A DNA stretch of 64,000 bases from Persicaria tinctoria (GCA_037127255.1 JBANSL010000005.1:7192001-7256000); one strand, 5' to 3'; shown: positions 11,170 through 22,247, counted from the first letter of the stretch. Program-made: numbers and translations. Notes: a model not told the origin generated them from the letters alone.

Positions 11170-11482
11170 AACACCAAATGTAATACTCGGAGATTCTCGG
11201 AGTTTAACATGGTACCAGAGCTAGTCTAGTTCGAGTCTGTTTCCTTGACATTGGGCTAGCTATTAAGATACTTAGATGTTAGACTTAGACCCCTCTTTGA
11301 GCAAAGTTATAAGAGAATCAGATGTTTGGTCTGTCTTTGAGCAAGCTATAAAGAGATTGAGATATTTGCCCCGTTTCAAGTGTCAACAAAGCCAGACTGT
11401 TTGCACTTGTGTTGGGATATCTCATATAACATTAATCTTATTTCTCGGTTCCCGACCAGGGATTACCGGAGTTTAACAAATA
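11170..11482 (+). repeat. Possible TRIM/LTR remnant with primer-binding site
   Basis: TGGTACCAGAGC at about 11211-11222 is one base from the tRNA-Met primer-binding consensus and is preceded by GGAGTTTAACA, a typical LTR end. A second stretch, TGTTGGGATATC...GGAGTTTAACA at about 11411-11480, has LTR-like ends. The two are not convincingly the same LTR, so the call is tentative. Confidence 0.35.
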
Positions 11483-12115
11483 ATGCTTCCGAATTTCAAC
11501 TTTAGAGTGCATATTTGCACTTTAAATAGAGTAATTTTATATTTGACACAAAATCGCACAATAAGTTAACTTTTTTTAGAGCTTATAATTTTAATATTGT
11601 ATGGTTTTAAATAAGTAAATAAAAAATTTTAATTTAATTAATTTTTGGAATTGAAGCTTTTCACTTAAACCTTTCATAACTTTTAATTTTTTTATTCACA
11701 ATTACTTGAATTTTTGTTTGAAAAAAAAATACTCCGTAATATCCGTATACTATACATACTTTTCTTTCGCCTCCAGTCCTCCACCGAAGGCGACAAGACG
11801 AGAGGTCCGCCATTCCAAGTAACTACATGGAAAATAAAATGCACTTAATTAATTTAAATAAATTAAAAAGTGCACTTAATTTAAATAAATTAACATAAAT
11901 AAAAAATAAAATTATTTGTACATTTTACAAAAAAATTCATAATACTTTCCAGTTGTGTGAGATTTTAGAGAAAATAAGCTGTTGCGCTTGCTCTCTAAAA
12001 TAGAGAAAATGGGAGATTTTAGAGAAAAAAATCATTTTATCTCACCAACAGCTTCTCTAAACTTATCTCTAAAATAGAGAAATGGATAGAGAGAGGGGAA
12101 AAATCTATAAATTTA
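11483..12115. other. AT-rich intergenic stretch with TCTCTAAAATAGAGA motifs
   Basis: No coding signal. From about 11950 the palindromic word TCTCTAAAATAGAGA appears repeatedly, suggesting older relatives of the MITE that follows. Confidence 0.5.
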
Positions 12116-12781
12116 GAGCATCCCCAACAGATTAGGTAAAAAATCTCTAAAATAGAGAAGAAAATTACAAAATCTCTATAAGTTTTACTTTACAACTCCA
12201 ACAGTTACTCTATTTTACAGATTCTACATTTATTATTTTGATCATTCATTGGTTCAATTTGATTTAGAGAAACACTTTTTAATCTTTTTCTTTTCTTTTT
12301 TCGTGATGTATGAGTGATGGGGTTTTGGGAGATAGTGAGCATTTAATTTTAGAGATTTTCTCAAATGCTACAAATATAGAGATTTTTTCATTCTCTCTCA
12401 TCTAATCTCTATTTTAGAGAAAGAAATAGAGGAGCTGTTGGGTGGAAAAAACTCCAATATTTTGCTAAATTCCCACTTTTCTCTATAATAGAGATGCTGT
12501 TAGGGATGCTCTTAGAGGAAGAGTTAGAATCTGTAAAATTTAATGCGTTCACCCATTTCAATGCCTACCTATTTGTTCATTGGTTGTTGCCTATTGATTT
12601 AATGAACTTATTGGAATTTTATTTATTAAATTATGAATTTATGAATCTATTATAGTGTATAATAAATGTAGCAATTTGTATAATAGAGAATTTGTTGGAG
12701 TTGTGGTGTAATTTTTTTAGAGATTTTACTATTTTGTTCTCTATTTTAGAGATCTTTTAAAGGAGCTGTTGGGGATGCTCT
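12116..12781. mobile_element. MITE with GAGCATCCCCAACAG termini
   Basis: The left end AGAGCATCCCCAACAG is matched by CTGTTGGGGATGCTCT on the right. Inside are several copies of CTCTAAAATAGAG and a second internal terminus (GCTGTTAGGGATGCTC at about 12494), so one element may be nested in another. The ends resemble plant PIF/Harbinger-type MITEs. The exact TSD is unclear. Confidence 0.65.
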
Positions 12782-13639
12782 GAGATGGGTTTTGAGGATT
12801 TATTTCGGCAATAGTATAGCTTGAGTTTTGGTTTGCATGTTAGTGTACGTACTTTGCCTTTTTTCTTGTGATATAAGTTTAATTAATGTGAACGGTGGCT
12901 GATTTTCCGAACTGTCTCACGGCGTTCTAAACCCAACTCACGTACCACTTGAATCGACGAACAACCGAACCCTTGGGACCTTCTTCAACTCCAGGATGTG
13001 ATGAGTCGACATCGAGGTGCCAAACGACTCCGTCGATAAGAACTCTTGGGAGTCATCAGCCAAGCTAGTAGACATCGAGGAATGTGATTGATACTTATTG
13101 ATTATGTTTAGAGTCCAAGTTGAGGTGTTCTCTAGTGATCCCTAGAGTTCTCTACGAGCGTCTTCCGTTTGACTAGTCGTTCGTTGGTTCTGCTAGCTTG
13201 TAGTTTATAGTGTAGGATGACATGTACTTTATTTCTGCATTGTTCTTTCAGTCATTTGCTTCTTGTATTTTCATTCAATCATTTGCTTCTGTTTTTTTAT
13301 TCTGGTTGTACATGATAATGAGTCCATCTCCCGGCTTGTCCGGGCTCTCGATTTCTCTAGTTTTATCTAGAGAATCAAATTTCTATCCTTGTATCAAAAA
13401 AAAAAAACTTTCCTGCTTCATCTCCCATCCTCTCTTCAACTCGATGGTCAACGGGAGTCTCTTCCACAGGACATTCATACAAGACCTCTTTGCCGATTCG
13501 ACCTTGCGCGTCCTAATCTGAAAGGATATTCTTTGGTGATGGTTCAACAGAGCCTAACCTCACCCAAATCATTACCTTGTAAAAAAATTATCTCATCCTC
13601 GCTCTCTTCTTCCATTTATTTATGTAAAACCTAAAGATC
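12782..13639. other. No gene; possible retroposon 3' end at 13400
   Basis: A 12-base poly-A run at about 13389-13400 follows CCCGGCTTGTCCGGG. That layout is similar to the poly(A)-tailed end of the GC-rich retroposon at 35.6 kb. No TSD was found and the open frames here are not recognisable. Confidence 0.35.
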
Positions 13640-14345
13640 GATAAACGAGATAGGCAAATATGCGGAAGCGTATGAAATTGAGCAAGAGATAACAGATCTG
13701 ATCGAAGCAAGCAACTCAAAGAACGAACACAAGCGATTTTACGTGGTTCGGCTATGCCTACATCCACGGGGCCTCAAGAGTTGGCCAAATCCACTAGATA
13801 TGAGTTCGTACAGAGACAGATCAAGTAAGAGATACAAAACTCCTAGATCTAAACATGCATGAGATCAGAAAGGTAAGAGAGAAAGAAAATCCCCCTGAGT
13901 GGGAACACAAGATCGAAGAGATCTTCGATCTCAACCCTAGATCGCCCGGAGAAGGAGAGCTGCTGCCTAGAGCTTGAAGCGCCGGCCACCAGAGAACCAC
14001 CAGGGACACCGTCGACCACCTTCTTCGCTTCCTCGCTCGGTAAATCTTCAGGCAAAGGGAGAGGAACACCAAACCCTAGAAGAAGAGAGAGCGTTTGTGT
14101 GGAAGATGAAGAGAGAGAGAGAGCTGAACAGTACGACGGCAGGAAAGCTCCAAAAAGAGCTTATATAGCTAGGTCACCAAAGGAGAGCGCCAGCAAGTGC
14201 CAAAACGCAGCGTCCGACTTTAGGGTTGCAGCTGGCACGCGGGCTTCAAGTCTCATGGGCTCCTCAACTCCAATCCGGCAATCAATGGGCCTATTCTCAG
14301 TAATGGGCCAAAGCCCAGTAACGAGAATATAATGTCTCTCTTTAC
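13640..14345. repeat. Candidate solo LTR or LTR fragment
   Basis: ACGTGGTTCGGCTATGCCTA followed by CATCCACGGGG is a block commonly found in plant copia LTRs; a related block is in the LTR at 3.7 kb. The surrounding 700 bp have no gene-like organisation. No second copy in the window, PBS or PPT was found. Confidence 0.35.
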
Positions 14346-14673
14346 ATTATACATGTTATACATATAGCATATCATATATCACCTATGTATTATCACACCA
14401 TACTATATACCTATACTCGTTAGAGGATCAAGCTCTCATAGCTCAATTCGACTCAGTCGAGTATAAGATATAGTATGCATCCATACATAGTATATATGTT
14501 TCCTATATGTAAACATGTACGATCATCATATACATACATGTTACAATGCAAGCATACACACAATAATACAAGTAATATATAAGGCATACAAGACATAGGA
14601 AATTAACACATATCATTACAATTTAATTAAATAATCATTTATTCGATCACCTAAGAAAGTGTTTTAAATAAAA
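14346..14673. other. AT-rich spacer
   Basis: Nothing recognisable apart from the 9-bp TSD TAAATAAAA at 14665-14673, which belongs to the next element. Confidence 0.5.
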
Positions 14674-15190
14674 GGGAAATTCCGTTTGGTAACCTTGTGG
14701 TATAGTCAATTCCGGATGGTGTCCCAAACCTTTTCAATTTCCGTATGGTACCCCTATACTTACTCTCAAGTCCATGCCGTGCCCTCAAGTAAGGCAAATG
14801 TTTAACACTGTTAGTGTGTTATTTTAATACTTTTATTACAAAGGATTAAATACTAATTGAATAATAAAAAAGGAAGAGAGATGAGAATTGGGAAGATGAG
14901 ACGGACGCTTTTGGAAGATGGGAGAAAGTCGATGATCGGAGACGGCGAATTCAATAGCAAGTAAGTTGAGAACGGATATTTTTTTTCCTTATAAACTAAT
15001 TTCAGATAGGATTCACATATTAACAATCTCTAATCGAAAACTAAAGTCTCCCAATTTCTATTTCACTCGATACCTTGGTGGTCGGCTTGCATCATTTGCG
15101 AGAGTTCAAGAGTTGTTGGCGACCCTCACCCAGATCCAATCGACCAGCACTCCGCCCACCGACTTAAACAACGATTTTTGTAGCTCTCTG

Positions 15191-15246
15191 TGTAAGATAG
15201 CGGAATTGATGTAAAGTCCTCCTCGAGGGTTTCCATTCATTGATAT

Positions 15247-15310
<64 letters not shown>

Positions 15311-15377
15311 TTACAAGGTATTGGGCCTTAACGGGCTTTCAGCCCACTATACAATAGGAGACCTATGTAATCTATCA
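15191..15377 (-). repeat. 3' LTR of the young copia element
   Basis: 187 bp, inflated by about 50 bp of TA dinucleotides at 15250-15308. Outside that run it is nearly identical to the 137-bp partner at 19145-19281. Confidence 0.92.
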
Positions 15378-18300
15378 AACCCCCGCAGTCGAAACGGGAG
15401 GGGTCCGTACAGTGAGACTGGAACGAAAATCAATGAATAACTGTCTAGGTAAACCCTTGGTGAATATATCAGCGTACTGATAAGAGGACGGGACATGTAG
15501 AACGCGGACATGTCCAATGGCAACCTTGTCCCTGACGAAGTGGAGATCAAGCTCAATGTGCTTCGTGCGTTGATGTTGGACTGGGTTGCTAGCCAGGTAG
15601 ACGGCGGAGACGTTGTCAGTGTAGACCAGAGTGGCCTTCTGTAAGGGGCATCGTAGCTCAAGCAGGAGATTGCGGAGCCAAGAGCACTCAGAGACAACGT
15701 TGGCAACACCCTTGTATTCGGCTTCAGCGCTGGAGCGAGACACGACGGACTGACGCTTGGCTGACCAAGACACAAGAGTGTCATTGAGGAAGACACAGTA
15801 ACCAGACGTGGAGCGACGTGTGTCAGGACAACCACCCCAATCCGCATCAGTGTACGCCACAAGATCAAGCTTAGAGGAAGGAGTGATGGTGGTGCCGAGC
15901 TCGAGGGTGCCGCTGATGTACCGAATGATCCGCTTCAAAGCCTGAAAATGAGGTTCCCTAGGGGCATGCATGAACAAGCAGATCTGCTGGACGGCGTAAC
16001 TAATATCAGGCCTGGTGAAAGTGAGATACCGAAGAGCACCAGCGAGGCTCCTGTACAGTGTTGGATCATCAACCAAAGGACCAGAATGAGCACTGAGCTT
16101 GTTGGATGTATCGACTGGGGTTGCGACGGGATTGCAGTTGACCATCTTAGCACGAGCAACAATCTCAGCAGCATACTTACTCTGTGAGAGAAACAGACCA
16201 GACGCATGCCGCTGAACGGCAACTCCCAAGAAGTAAGACAGCGGACCCAGATCAGACATGGCGAATTCCGTACTCAACCTCGAGATGATGGACGTTCGAA
16301 GAGCGTCAGAAGAGGCTGTGAGAATGATGTCGTCTACATAGAGCAGCAGGAAAGCCAAGTCCGAGCCTCTGCGATAGATAAACAGAGACGTATCCGATCG
16401 GCTGCCAGTGAAACCCAGGCGGAGCAGATGAGACGCAAACCGCTGAAACCATGCCCGTGGAGCCTGTTTCAGACCATACAGAGAGCGCTTGAGGAGACAG
16501 ACATGCTGTGGACGCTCAGCATCAGCAAACCCCGGAGGCTGAAACATGTAAACCGTCTCATTCAGATGACCATGCAGAAAGGCGTTCTTGACATCCAGCT
16601 GATGGATGCCCCAGTTGCGCGACAGAGCCAGACTCAGGACCACTCGGATAGTGGCAGGCTTGACCACAGGGCTGAAGGTCTCATCACAATCAATACCGGC
16701 CTGTTGAGATCTACCGTTAACCACCAGACGGGCCTTGTAGCGCTCCAATGTCCCATCAGAGCGGAACTTGTGACGGAAGAGCCACATACAGCGAATGAAG
16801 TTCGCCTCAGGAGGGCGAGGCACAAGAACCCAAGTGCCATTCTTCGTAAGGGCCCTGTATTCGTCGAGCATAGCCGCCTGCCAATTCGGGTCTAGGAGGG
16901 CTGTTTTGTGGGAGGTGGGAACGGGGGAGAGGGAGGTCTGGGTGCAGGCAGAGGGTGAAAGGGAGTCGGGAAAGATGGGGGCAGGAGAGGCTAAGGACGC
17001 GGGCACGCCAGGCTGGGGCGCGGGCGCGCCAGGTTGGGGCGCGGGCGCGCCAGCTTGGGACGCGGGCGCGCGTAGGGGAGGCTTGGATGTTGGTGGAGGG
17101 AAGGGCGAGGTTCTTGCGGGGGGCGCCGCAAAGTGGGTTGCGGCGGGCGCAGCAAGCCATGCGGCGGGCGCCGCGCCTAGGGGAGGCGCTGATGTTGGTG
17201 GAGGGGATGTGGGGTGTATAGCGGGGTGATGGTCGGCGGTCATGAAGACGATCTGTCGGGGTTTAAAGACACCGGAGACGCTGCGGGTGTGTGGTCTGGT
17301 GATGGATGGTGGCGGGGGAGGTGGGGGAGGGGGAGACGCAGGAGCACCGGGAGAGCTCTGGGGAAGAATGAAGTGAGGGAAAGGCGACTCAGACTCTGTG
17401 GACGACACAGGGGGTGTGGGAGACGCGAAGGGAAATCGCGACTCATCAAAGGTGACATGACGAGAGAGAATGATCTTGTGAGTCTTGATATCGAGGCAAA
17501 TGTAACCGCGATGATCAGACGGGTAGCCAAGAAAGACACAAGGGGTGGAACGAGGGTGAAGCTTGTGGGGGGCAGTGGATGACTGATTAGGGAAGCATAA
17601 GCAACCAAAGGTACGAAGGTGATCATACCTAGGCTCGGCGTAATAAAGAGTCTGAGCTGGCGAGCGATGTTGTAGGGTAGTGGAAGGGAGAATGTTTAGG
17701 AGATAACATGTGGTGGATAAGGCGTGAGGCCAATAGGGAAGGGGAATAGATGCGTGGAAGAGGAGAGAGCGCATCATGTTGGTAATGGTTCTGATGATTC
17801 TTTCTGCCTTGCCATTCTGCTGAGAAGTATAGGGGCAAGACAAGCGATATGAGATCCCATTTGCAGCAAAGAAGGAGTGAAAGTCTCTGTTGTCAAATTC
17901 ACGACCATTGTCACATTGGAAACTTTTGATGGACATGTGGAATTGTGTTTTGATGTAGGTATGGAATCTGGCAAAAATAGGAAACACTTGGGACTTGAAA
18001 TGCAACGGAAAGACCCATAAGTAATGAGTGTAATCATCCAGAAACAAGAGGTAGTACTTGTGACCCTCCTTGCTAGGCACGGGAGAGGTCCAAATGTCGC
18101 TGTGAATGATATCAAATGGAGCAAGGGTAGAGGTCAAAGACCGTTGAAACGGCAGTCTGGCATGTTTGCCTAGTTGGCAGGAAGAGCATAAACCAGAGCG
18201 TGGGTCTTTAGTACACGTGACAAGGTTCTGGGAACGGAGGACATCTAGAACGGCAGCGCTGGGATGGCCCAGACGTGCATGCCAGAGGCTGGATGACGAT

Positions 18301-18818
18301 GCCGAGAGGGCGACCGGACACGATTGACGGGACGCAAGAGGTGGTGTGACAGGGTAGAGCTCCCCGGTGCTGTTACATCTCATGCGAGTAACCCCCGTAG
18401 TAAGATCGTTCACAGAGAAACCATAGGGATCAAACGTAAGGGAAACGTTGTTGTCAGTAGTGAACCGACGGACAGAGATAAGGTTTTTGACAATCTTTGG
18501 GGCAATAAGGACATTGTTGAGATGTAGTGAGTGGGTTGGGGTCTGTAAATTGGCGTGGCCAATACCCGAAGTAGCAAGACGACCACCATTTCCGACGATA
18601 ATAGAGGGGGCAGGGCCCTTAAAAGAAATAGAGGAGAGGTTACCTGAGGAGTTCGTCATGTGAGAGGTGGCACCAGTGTCCATGTACCAAGAAGAATCTG
18701 AAGATGTCTGCTGCATAGAGGAGAAGGCGTGATGCAGAGCTGGCGGAACATAGCCTGGATCAGGCGATGTCAGACAGGCGTGAGGCCCGGCATGTCGAGA
18801 GGTAGAGTATGGGTGCAT
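15375..18818 (-). CDS. Ty1/copia pol polyprotein (protease, integrase, reverse transcriptase, RNase H)
   Basis: An uninterrupted 1147-residue frame. It has the aspartic protease WYMDTGATSH (Asp47), the integrase zinc finger (WHARLGHPS ... CSSCQLGKH), the integrase core with SDIW/LFLDDYTHY, CDNGREF and QQNGKAERI, and a proline/alanine-rich hinge at about residues 480-650. The reverse transcriptase follows (KARLVVNG, HQLDVKNAFLHG, LLYVDDI), then RNase H (YTDADWGG, SSAEAEYK, TDNVSAVYLAS). All catalytic acidic residues are present, so it may be functional in trans. The Met at 18818 is only the first in the open frame. In intact relatives this region is made as a fusion with gag, which is largely missing here. 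The hinge is coded by GC-rich short repeats at 16990-17080. Confidence 0.92.
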   Translation of the reverse strand: MHPYSTSRHAGPHACLTSPDPGYVPPALHHAFSSMQQTSSDSSWYMDTGATSHMTNSSGNLSSISFKGPAPSIIVGNGGRLATSGIGHANLQTPTHSLHLNNVLIAPKIVKNLISVRRFTTDNNVSLTFDPYGFSVNDLTTGVTRMRCNSTGELYPVTPPLASRQSCPVALSASSSSLWHARLGHPSAAVLDVLRSQNLVTCTKDPRSGLCSSCQLGKHARLPFQRSLTSTLAPFDIIHSDIWTSPVPSKEGHKYYLLFLDDYTHYLWVFPLHFKSQVFPIFARFHTYIKTQFHMSIKSFQCDNGREFDNRDFHSFFAANGISYRLSCPYTSQQNGKAERIIRTITNMMRSLLFHASIPLPYWPHALSTTCYLLNILPSTTLQHRSPAQTLYYAEPRYDHLRTFGCLCFPNQSSTAPHKLHPRSTPCVFLGYPSDHRGYICLDIKTHKIILSRHVTFDESRFPFASPTPPVSSTESESPFPHFILPQSSPGAPASPPPPPPPPPSITRPHTRSVSGVFKPRQIVFMTADHHPAIHPTSPPPTSAPPLGAAPAAWLAAPAATHFAAPPARTSPFPPPTSKPPLRAPASQAGAPAPQPGAPAPQPGVPASLASPAPIFPDSLSPSACTQTSLSPVPTSHKTALLDPNWQAAMLDEYRALTKNGTWVLVPRPPEANFIRCMWLFRHKFRSDGTLERYKARLVVNGRSQQAGIDCDETFSPVVKPATIRVVLSLALSRNWGIHQLDVKNAFLHGHLNETVYMFQPPGFADAERPQHVCLLKRSLYGLKQAPRAWFQRFASHLLRLGFTGSRSDTSLFIYRRGSDLAFLLLYVDDIILTASSDALRTSIISRLSTEFAMSDLGPLSYFLGVAVQRHASGLFLSQSKYAAEIVARAKMVNCNPVATPVDTSNKLSAHSGPLVDDPTLYRSLAGALRYLTFTRPDISYAVQQICLFMHAPREPHFQALKRIIRYISGTLELGTTITPSSKLDLVAYTDADWGGCPDTRRSTSGYCVFLNDTLVSWSAKRQSVVSRSSAEAEYKGVANVVSECSWLRNLLLELRCPLQKATLVYTDNVSAVYLASNPVQHQRTKHIELDLHFVRDKVAIGHVRVLHVPSSYQYADIFTKGLPRQLFIDFRSSLTVRTPPVSTAGV

Positions 18819-19132
18819 GGGGACGATGCGGGAGGGTGGCCTGACGCGGGCGCGCTGAGGACGACGCGGGCGCGCTGAGGATGACGCGGGCGCGCTGAGA
18901 ATGACGCGGGCGCGCCTGGGACGACGCGGGCCGAGAGAGAGAGGGGGAGGGGAAGGGTGGCGGTGCAGGGGAACCGAGGATGGCGGTTCCGGCGACGGTG
19001 GCCTTGGAGAGGGAGAAGGCGGCGGTGTCGCTGTGCGCGGAGTAGTCGAGAGCAGGGGCCGGAGAGGCGGCGGTGAGGAGGAAGGTCGGAGGAAGAGGGA
19101 GGATCAATTTAGGGTTCCGTTAGGAAGAAAAG
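18819..19132 (-). pseudogene. Vestigial gag/leader of the young copia element
   Basis: Between the primer-binding site and pol there are only ~310 bp, coding in one frame (from 19107) for an Ala/Pro/Ser-rich peptide without a capsid or zinc knuckle. At 18840-18925 a ~21-bp GC-rich unit containing GACGCGGGCGCGC is repeated four times. It looks like an internal deletion joining the gag start to pol. Confidence 0.6.
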
Positions 19133-19144
19133 GCTGTGATACCA
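19133..19144 (-). promoter_or_regulatory. Primer-binding site of the young copia element
   Basis: TGGTATCACAGC on the minus strand directly abuts the LTR and differs by one base from the tRNA-Met-complementary copia consensus. Confidence 0.85.
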
Positions 19145-19281
19145 TGTAAGATAGCGGAATTGATGTAAAGTCCTCCTTGAGGGTTTCCATTCATTGATAT
19201 AACATATATATAGGTTACAAGGTATTGGGCCTTAACGGGCTTTCAGCCCACTATACAATAGGAGACCTATGTAATCTATCA
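19145..19281 (-). repeat. 5' LTR of the young copia element
   Basis: 137 bp, unusually short for copia. It differs from the partner LTR by one substitution plus the TA-repeat length. Confidence 0.92.
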
Positions 19282-19989
19282 CTCTGTCCAGATTTACCTT
19301 CCCATTGAAATCCATGCCTTTAGGAGTACCATTCCGCCTTCCTCTTCTTCTTGCCATGCCCAGGAAGTTGCTCGGAGCACAGCCAGAATGCCGCCGAAGC
19401 CACCAACCAGATCGTACCACCATTCGCTCAAATCGCCCCACTAGGAGGGTTGCACGAAAACCGAGGCTCAATGAACACGGGAAGAGGGAGGAGTTACGCT
19501 GTACGCCTCTATTTTTCAATTACGGCAACATTTTTTTTAAAAAAAATTGACGGTGTCAAGAGAGTACAACAAATAAGGGCACGGTACGGAATTGAGATAA
19601 AGTATAGGGGCACCATACGGAAATTAAAAAGGCTTGGGACACCAACCGGAATTGACCATACCACAGGGGTACCAACCGGAATTTCTCTAAACAAAACTAC
19701 AACAATCCTCATTATTATAATCATTATCCTTCTTCCTCATGTTTCAAATAAAATTTATTACCTTTCCGATACCCCCAAAATAGCACCAGTTAAGTGTTAA
19801 AATAATATATCTAATAGGATACTACATGTATCAAAAGAAGAGATAAGAAAAGGTTTCCCGCTGTATAAATCAAACATCAAACTGAAACAAGATCAATCCT
19901 CATAAAGAATCCAACTTTATCTTATGATCTTATAAAAAATATGTCTATGTGGAACATAAAAACATATGAATAAACCATGCATAATCATT

Positions 19990-20285
19990 ACACTCACAAG
20001 GGTCATTTACATTGACACAATGACACACTGGTTAGAGTGTGCATGTACAGGGGAGCTAGAGGTCCCTGATTTGAATCGCAAACAACACAATGGTTAGAGT
20101 GCGCATCTACAGGGGAGCCAGAGGTTACTGGTTCAAATCGCCCCCTTTTGCAACCTAATCACAAACAACAACAAAATACAGACAAATTTAAGGGGACTTG
20201 AACACAAACAATTGGATTCGAACTCGCGACCAGTGGCACACATAGTCGCCTATAAACCACTAGGCCAACACGTTTAATTTCTCTT
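19990..20285. repeat. Cluster of tRNA-like sequences (SINE heads)
   Basis: Two direct copies of a tRNA-like block (ACTGGTTAGAGTGTGCATG ... CTGATTTGAATCGC and AATGGTTAGAGTGCGCATC ... CTGGTTCAAATCGCCCCC) occur at about 20027-20080 and 20089-20144. A third in opposite orientation (GGATTCGAACTCGCGACC ... AAACCACTAGGCC) is at 20214-20275. Box-A-like and box-B-like words are present but no standard cloverleaf can be drawn. Confidence 0.55.
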
Positions 20286-22200
20286 TGTTACAAGAGGTAG
20301 CGATCTTGTATTTGATCTAAACACTATTTCTGTTAGCGTTTCGGTCTTTCTTGGACCGGGATTTATACCAAATTACGGATACTGAATCATGGAGAACCGA
20401 TGTTCGATCGAAGGCAGACCATACAAAAACATGTTTGGAACACATTTGAGCAAAAATTATTCAGTTTTGATAGACAACGAAAGGTGACACAGATTTGATC
20501 ACTTTTGGTCCGAAAAAATCACGAAAAGCTTTTTGTGCAGAAAGCTCTCATTATGACTTATACACCAAAAGAAGGCCTCCACATATACTCCGTATATATT
20601 ATGACTTACTAAGCAAATTCATGCGTTTTCAACCACCACCTAATTAAAATATACTCCGTATATATTATACTATATAAATCATACAAATTTAAGCGAACGG
20701 GATCACCGGTCCCCAAAGGGATAGGGCCCGGTGTTTTCCCCTACTTATCCCCAAAGTTAAAGAAAAAAAGAAAAATAATTAATTTTTTTTTTAAAAAATA
20801 TATAGTAAAGGGGGGATTTTGTGAGGATGGATAGGGAGACAAGGGAGAAGAGGAGATCGACAATGGATCCTCACCGAAATTTAAGCTTCGATACAGTGTG
20901 TGGAAAAGCTTTTTATCGTATGTCAAGATCACAAGCGTCGTACGTAGTTCATATTTGTGACGAGGCTCACTAGTACTGAAACCATTTTTGCTCGCTTTTC
21001 AATAGACTGATCGATGTTATTGATTGGGACTCGAATATTTGTGATTTGTGTAACTATCTCTTCTGGAAGGAGTTGTTTTAAGGTCGTTAATCTTCTACTC
21101 TATCTCCTTCGTTTCCAATAATGTCTATATATTACTATTGATTTTCTGGTAATTATTTATTGTCAACTCGTCCATCGGTTCAGATAATTGTACCACCATT
21201 TTATTTCAATGTCATGATGTGTTATTCTTTCTCTTATAATCAAATTATAGAGATTATGTTTTTAGGTATTTTTATTTTATAATTCTCACCTAACGATTCA
21301 TACATATATTCTGCTAAAATTTTACATATTAATCACGTGGTTCATATCTTTTGTCTTATATATATGCATAGGAAATCAATTAATAGCTAGATTTTACTCT
21401 TTTTTATATAAATAAAATTAATAGATATTACTGAAAATGATGGATATAGAGTGAAGAACAGATTGACTATAAGAACAAAAATGCATACTATTGTTTATTG
21501 GGGAGAATATTCGTAGTCCAAATTTTGACTACGTAACGAGTGAGTTAGTCAAGCTTTGCCACACAAGATTCTCAGTACTAATTAAATATGTTAAGTAAAA
21601 CATACTGCATTTTGTTGTATTTTTTTTAACGGATTTTCTATCAACAAGCCTAGAATGATTTTCCCTAATTTAATTATTTTTGCCTTTTTTAATATTAATT
21701 TTTTAGGATCGATGCTTTATTTGGCAGGAATTTTTTTTCAATTAGGCTTTTTAATCTATGCACTAGTGCATAGGTTAGAAATACCGTTTTTTTTAAGAGT
21801 TAAAAAATATACCAAATATCAATTACTATTGATTCACGTTTTTAGATGTTAAAAACTGTATCAAATATTAACTTTTTAAATAATTTTTTTAATAATTTCA
21901 TTATTATTACTATTAACTATTAAGTATGAATTAATTAAAAAAATGTAAAAAAGTTGATATTTTACATATTGTAGTTTTTATCATTCTAAAAAAGCTTGCA
22001 TGAATAGTAAATGATATTTTTTAATTAAGGAAAAGGGTGTTTTATGCAAAGAAATGAAGGAAAAGGGATGGAATATAGTTAATATAATTTAATAATAAAA
22101 TTAAAAACTATTTTTAAAAAATCCTTAAAGATAACTACAATAATTTTAAAAAAATATCTATATATTCATATAATATGAGCATGCACTAATTTATATCATA
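20286..22200. other. AT-rich intergenic stretch, no gene seen
   Basis: Open frames here are short and of low complexity. The one clear structure is the perfect 18-bp palindrome CTATGCACTAGTGCATAG at 21756-21773. Confidence 0.5.
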
Positions 22201-22203
22201 ACA

Positions 22204-22234
<31 letters not shown>

Positions 22235-22247
22235 GTATGTATGTATA
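22201..22247. repeat. Tetranucleotide microsatellite (CTAT)n/(GTAT)n
   Basis: About seven units of CTAT followed by three to four units of GTAT. Confidence 0.9.

Larger units (their letters stand above)
15191..19281 (-). mobile_element. Young Ty1/copia element lacking most of gag
   Basis: Two LTRs in direct orientation (15191-15377 and 19145-19281) begin TGTAAGATAG and end AATCTATCA on the plus strand. They differ by one substitution (CTCGAGGG against CTTGAGGG) plus a (TA)n expansion in the left copy. The target-site duplication CTCTG is perfect (15186-15190 and 19282-19286). The primer-binding site TGGTATCACAGC (minus) adjoins the right LTR and the purine-rich GCGGGGGTT adjoins the left one. 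The interior carries an intact 1147-codon pol but only ~310 bp where a gag of about 1 kb is expected. It inserted into a Mutator-like element. Confidence 0.93.
14674..19687. mobile_element. Mutator-like element with long inverted ends, interrupted by a copia element
   Basis: The left end (14674-14780, GGGAAATTCCGTTTGGTA...) and the right end (19580-19687, reversed GAGAAATTCCGGTTGGTA...) are inverted repeats of about 105 bp at roughly 85% identity by eye. Nine-base flanks TAAATAAAA (14665-14673) and TAAACAAAA (19688-19696) differ at one position, which fits the 9-bp TSD of Mutator-like elements. Without the nested 4.1-kb copia element it is only ~0.9 kb and has no transposase. Its interior (14880-15190 plus 19287-19550) is GC-richer than the surroundings and could be captured host sequence; I could not identify it. 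Confidence 0.75.

Noticed and set aside
16206..17582. Long plus-strand open frames (144-229 codons) opposite copia pol
   Set aside because: They are antisense shadows of the GC-rich 1147-codon pol frame and have no recognisable domains.
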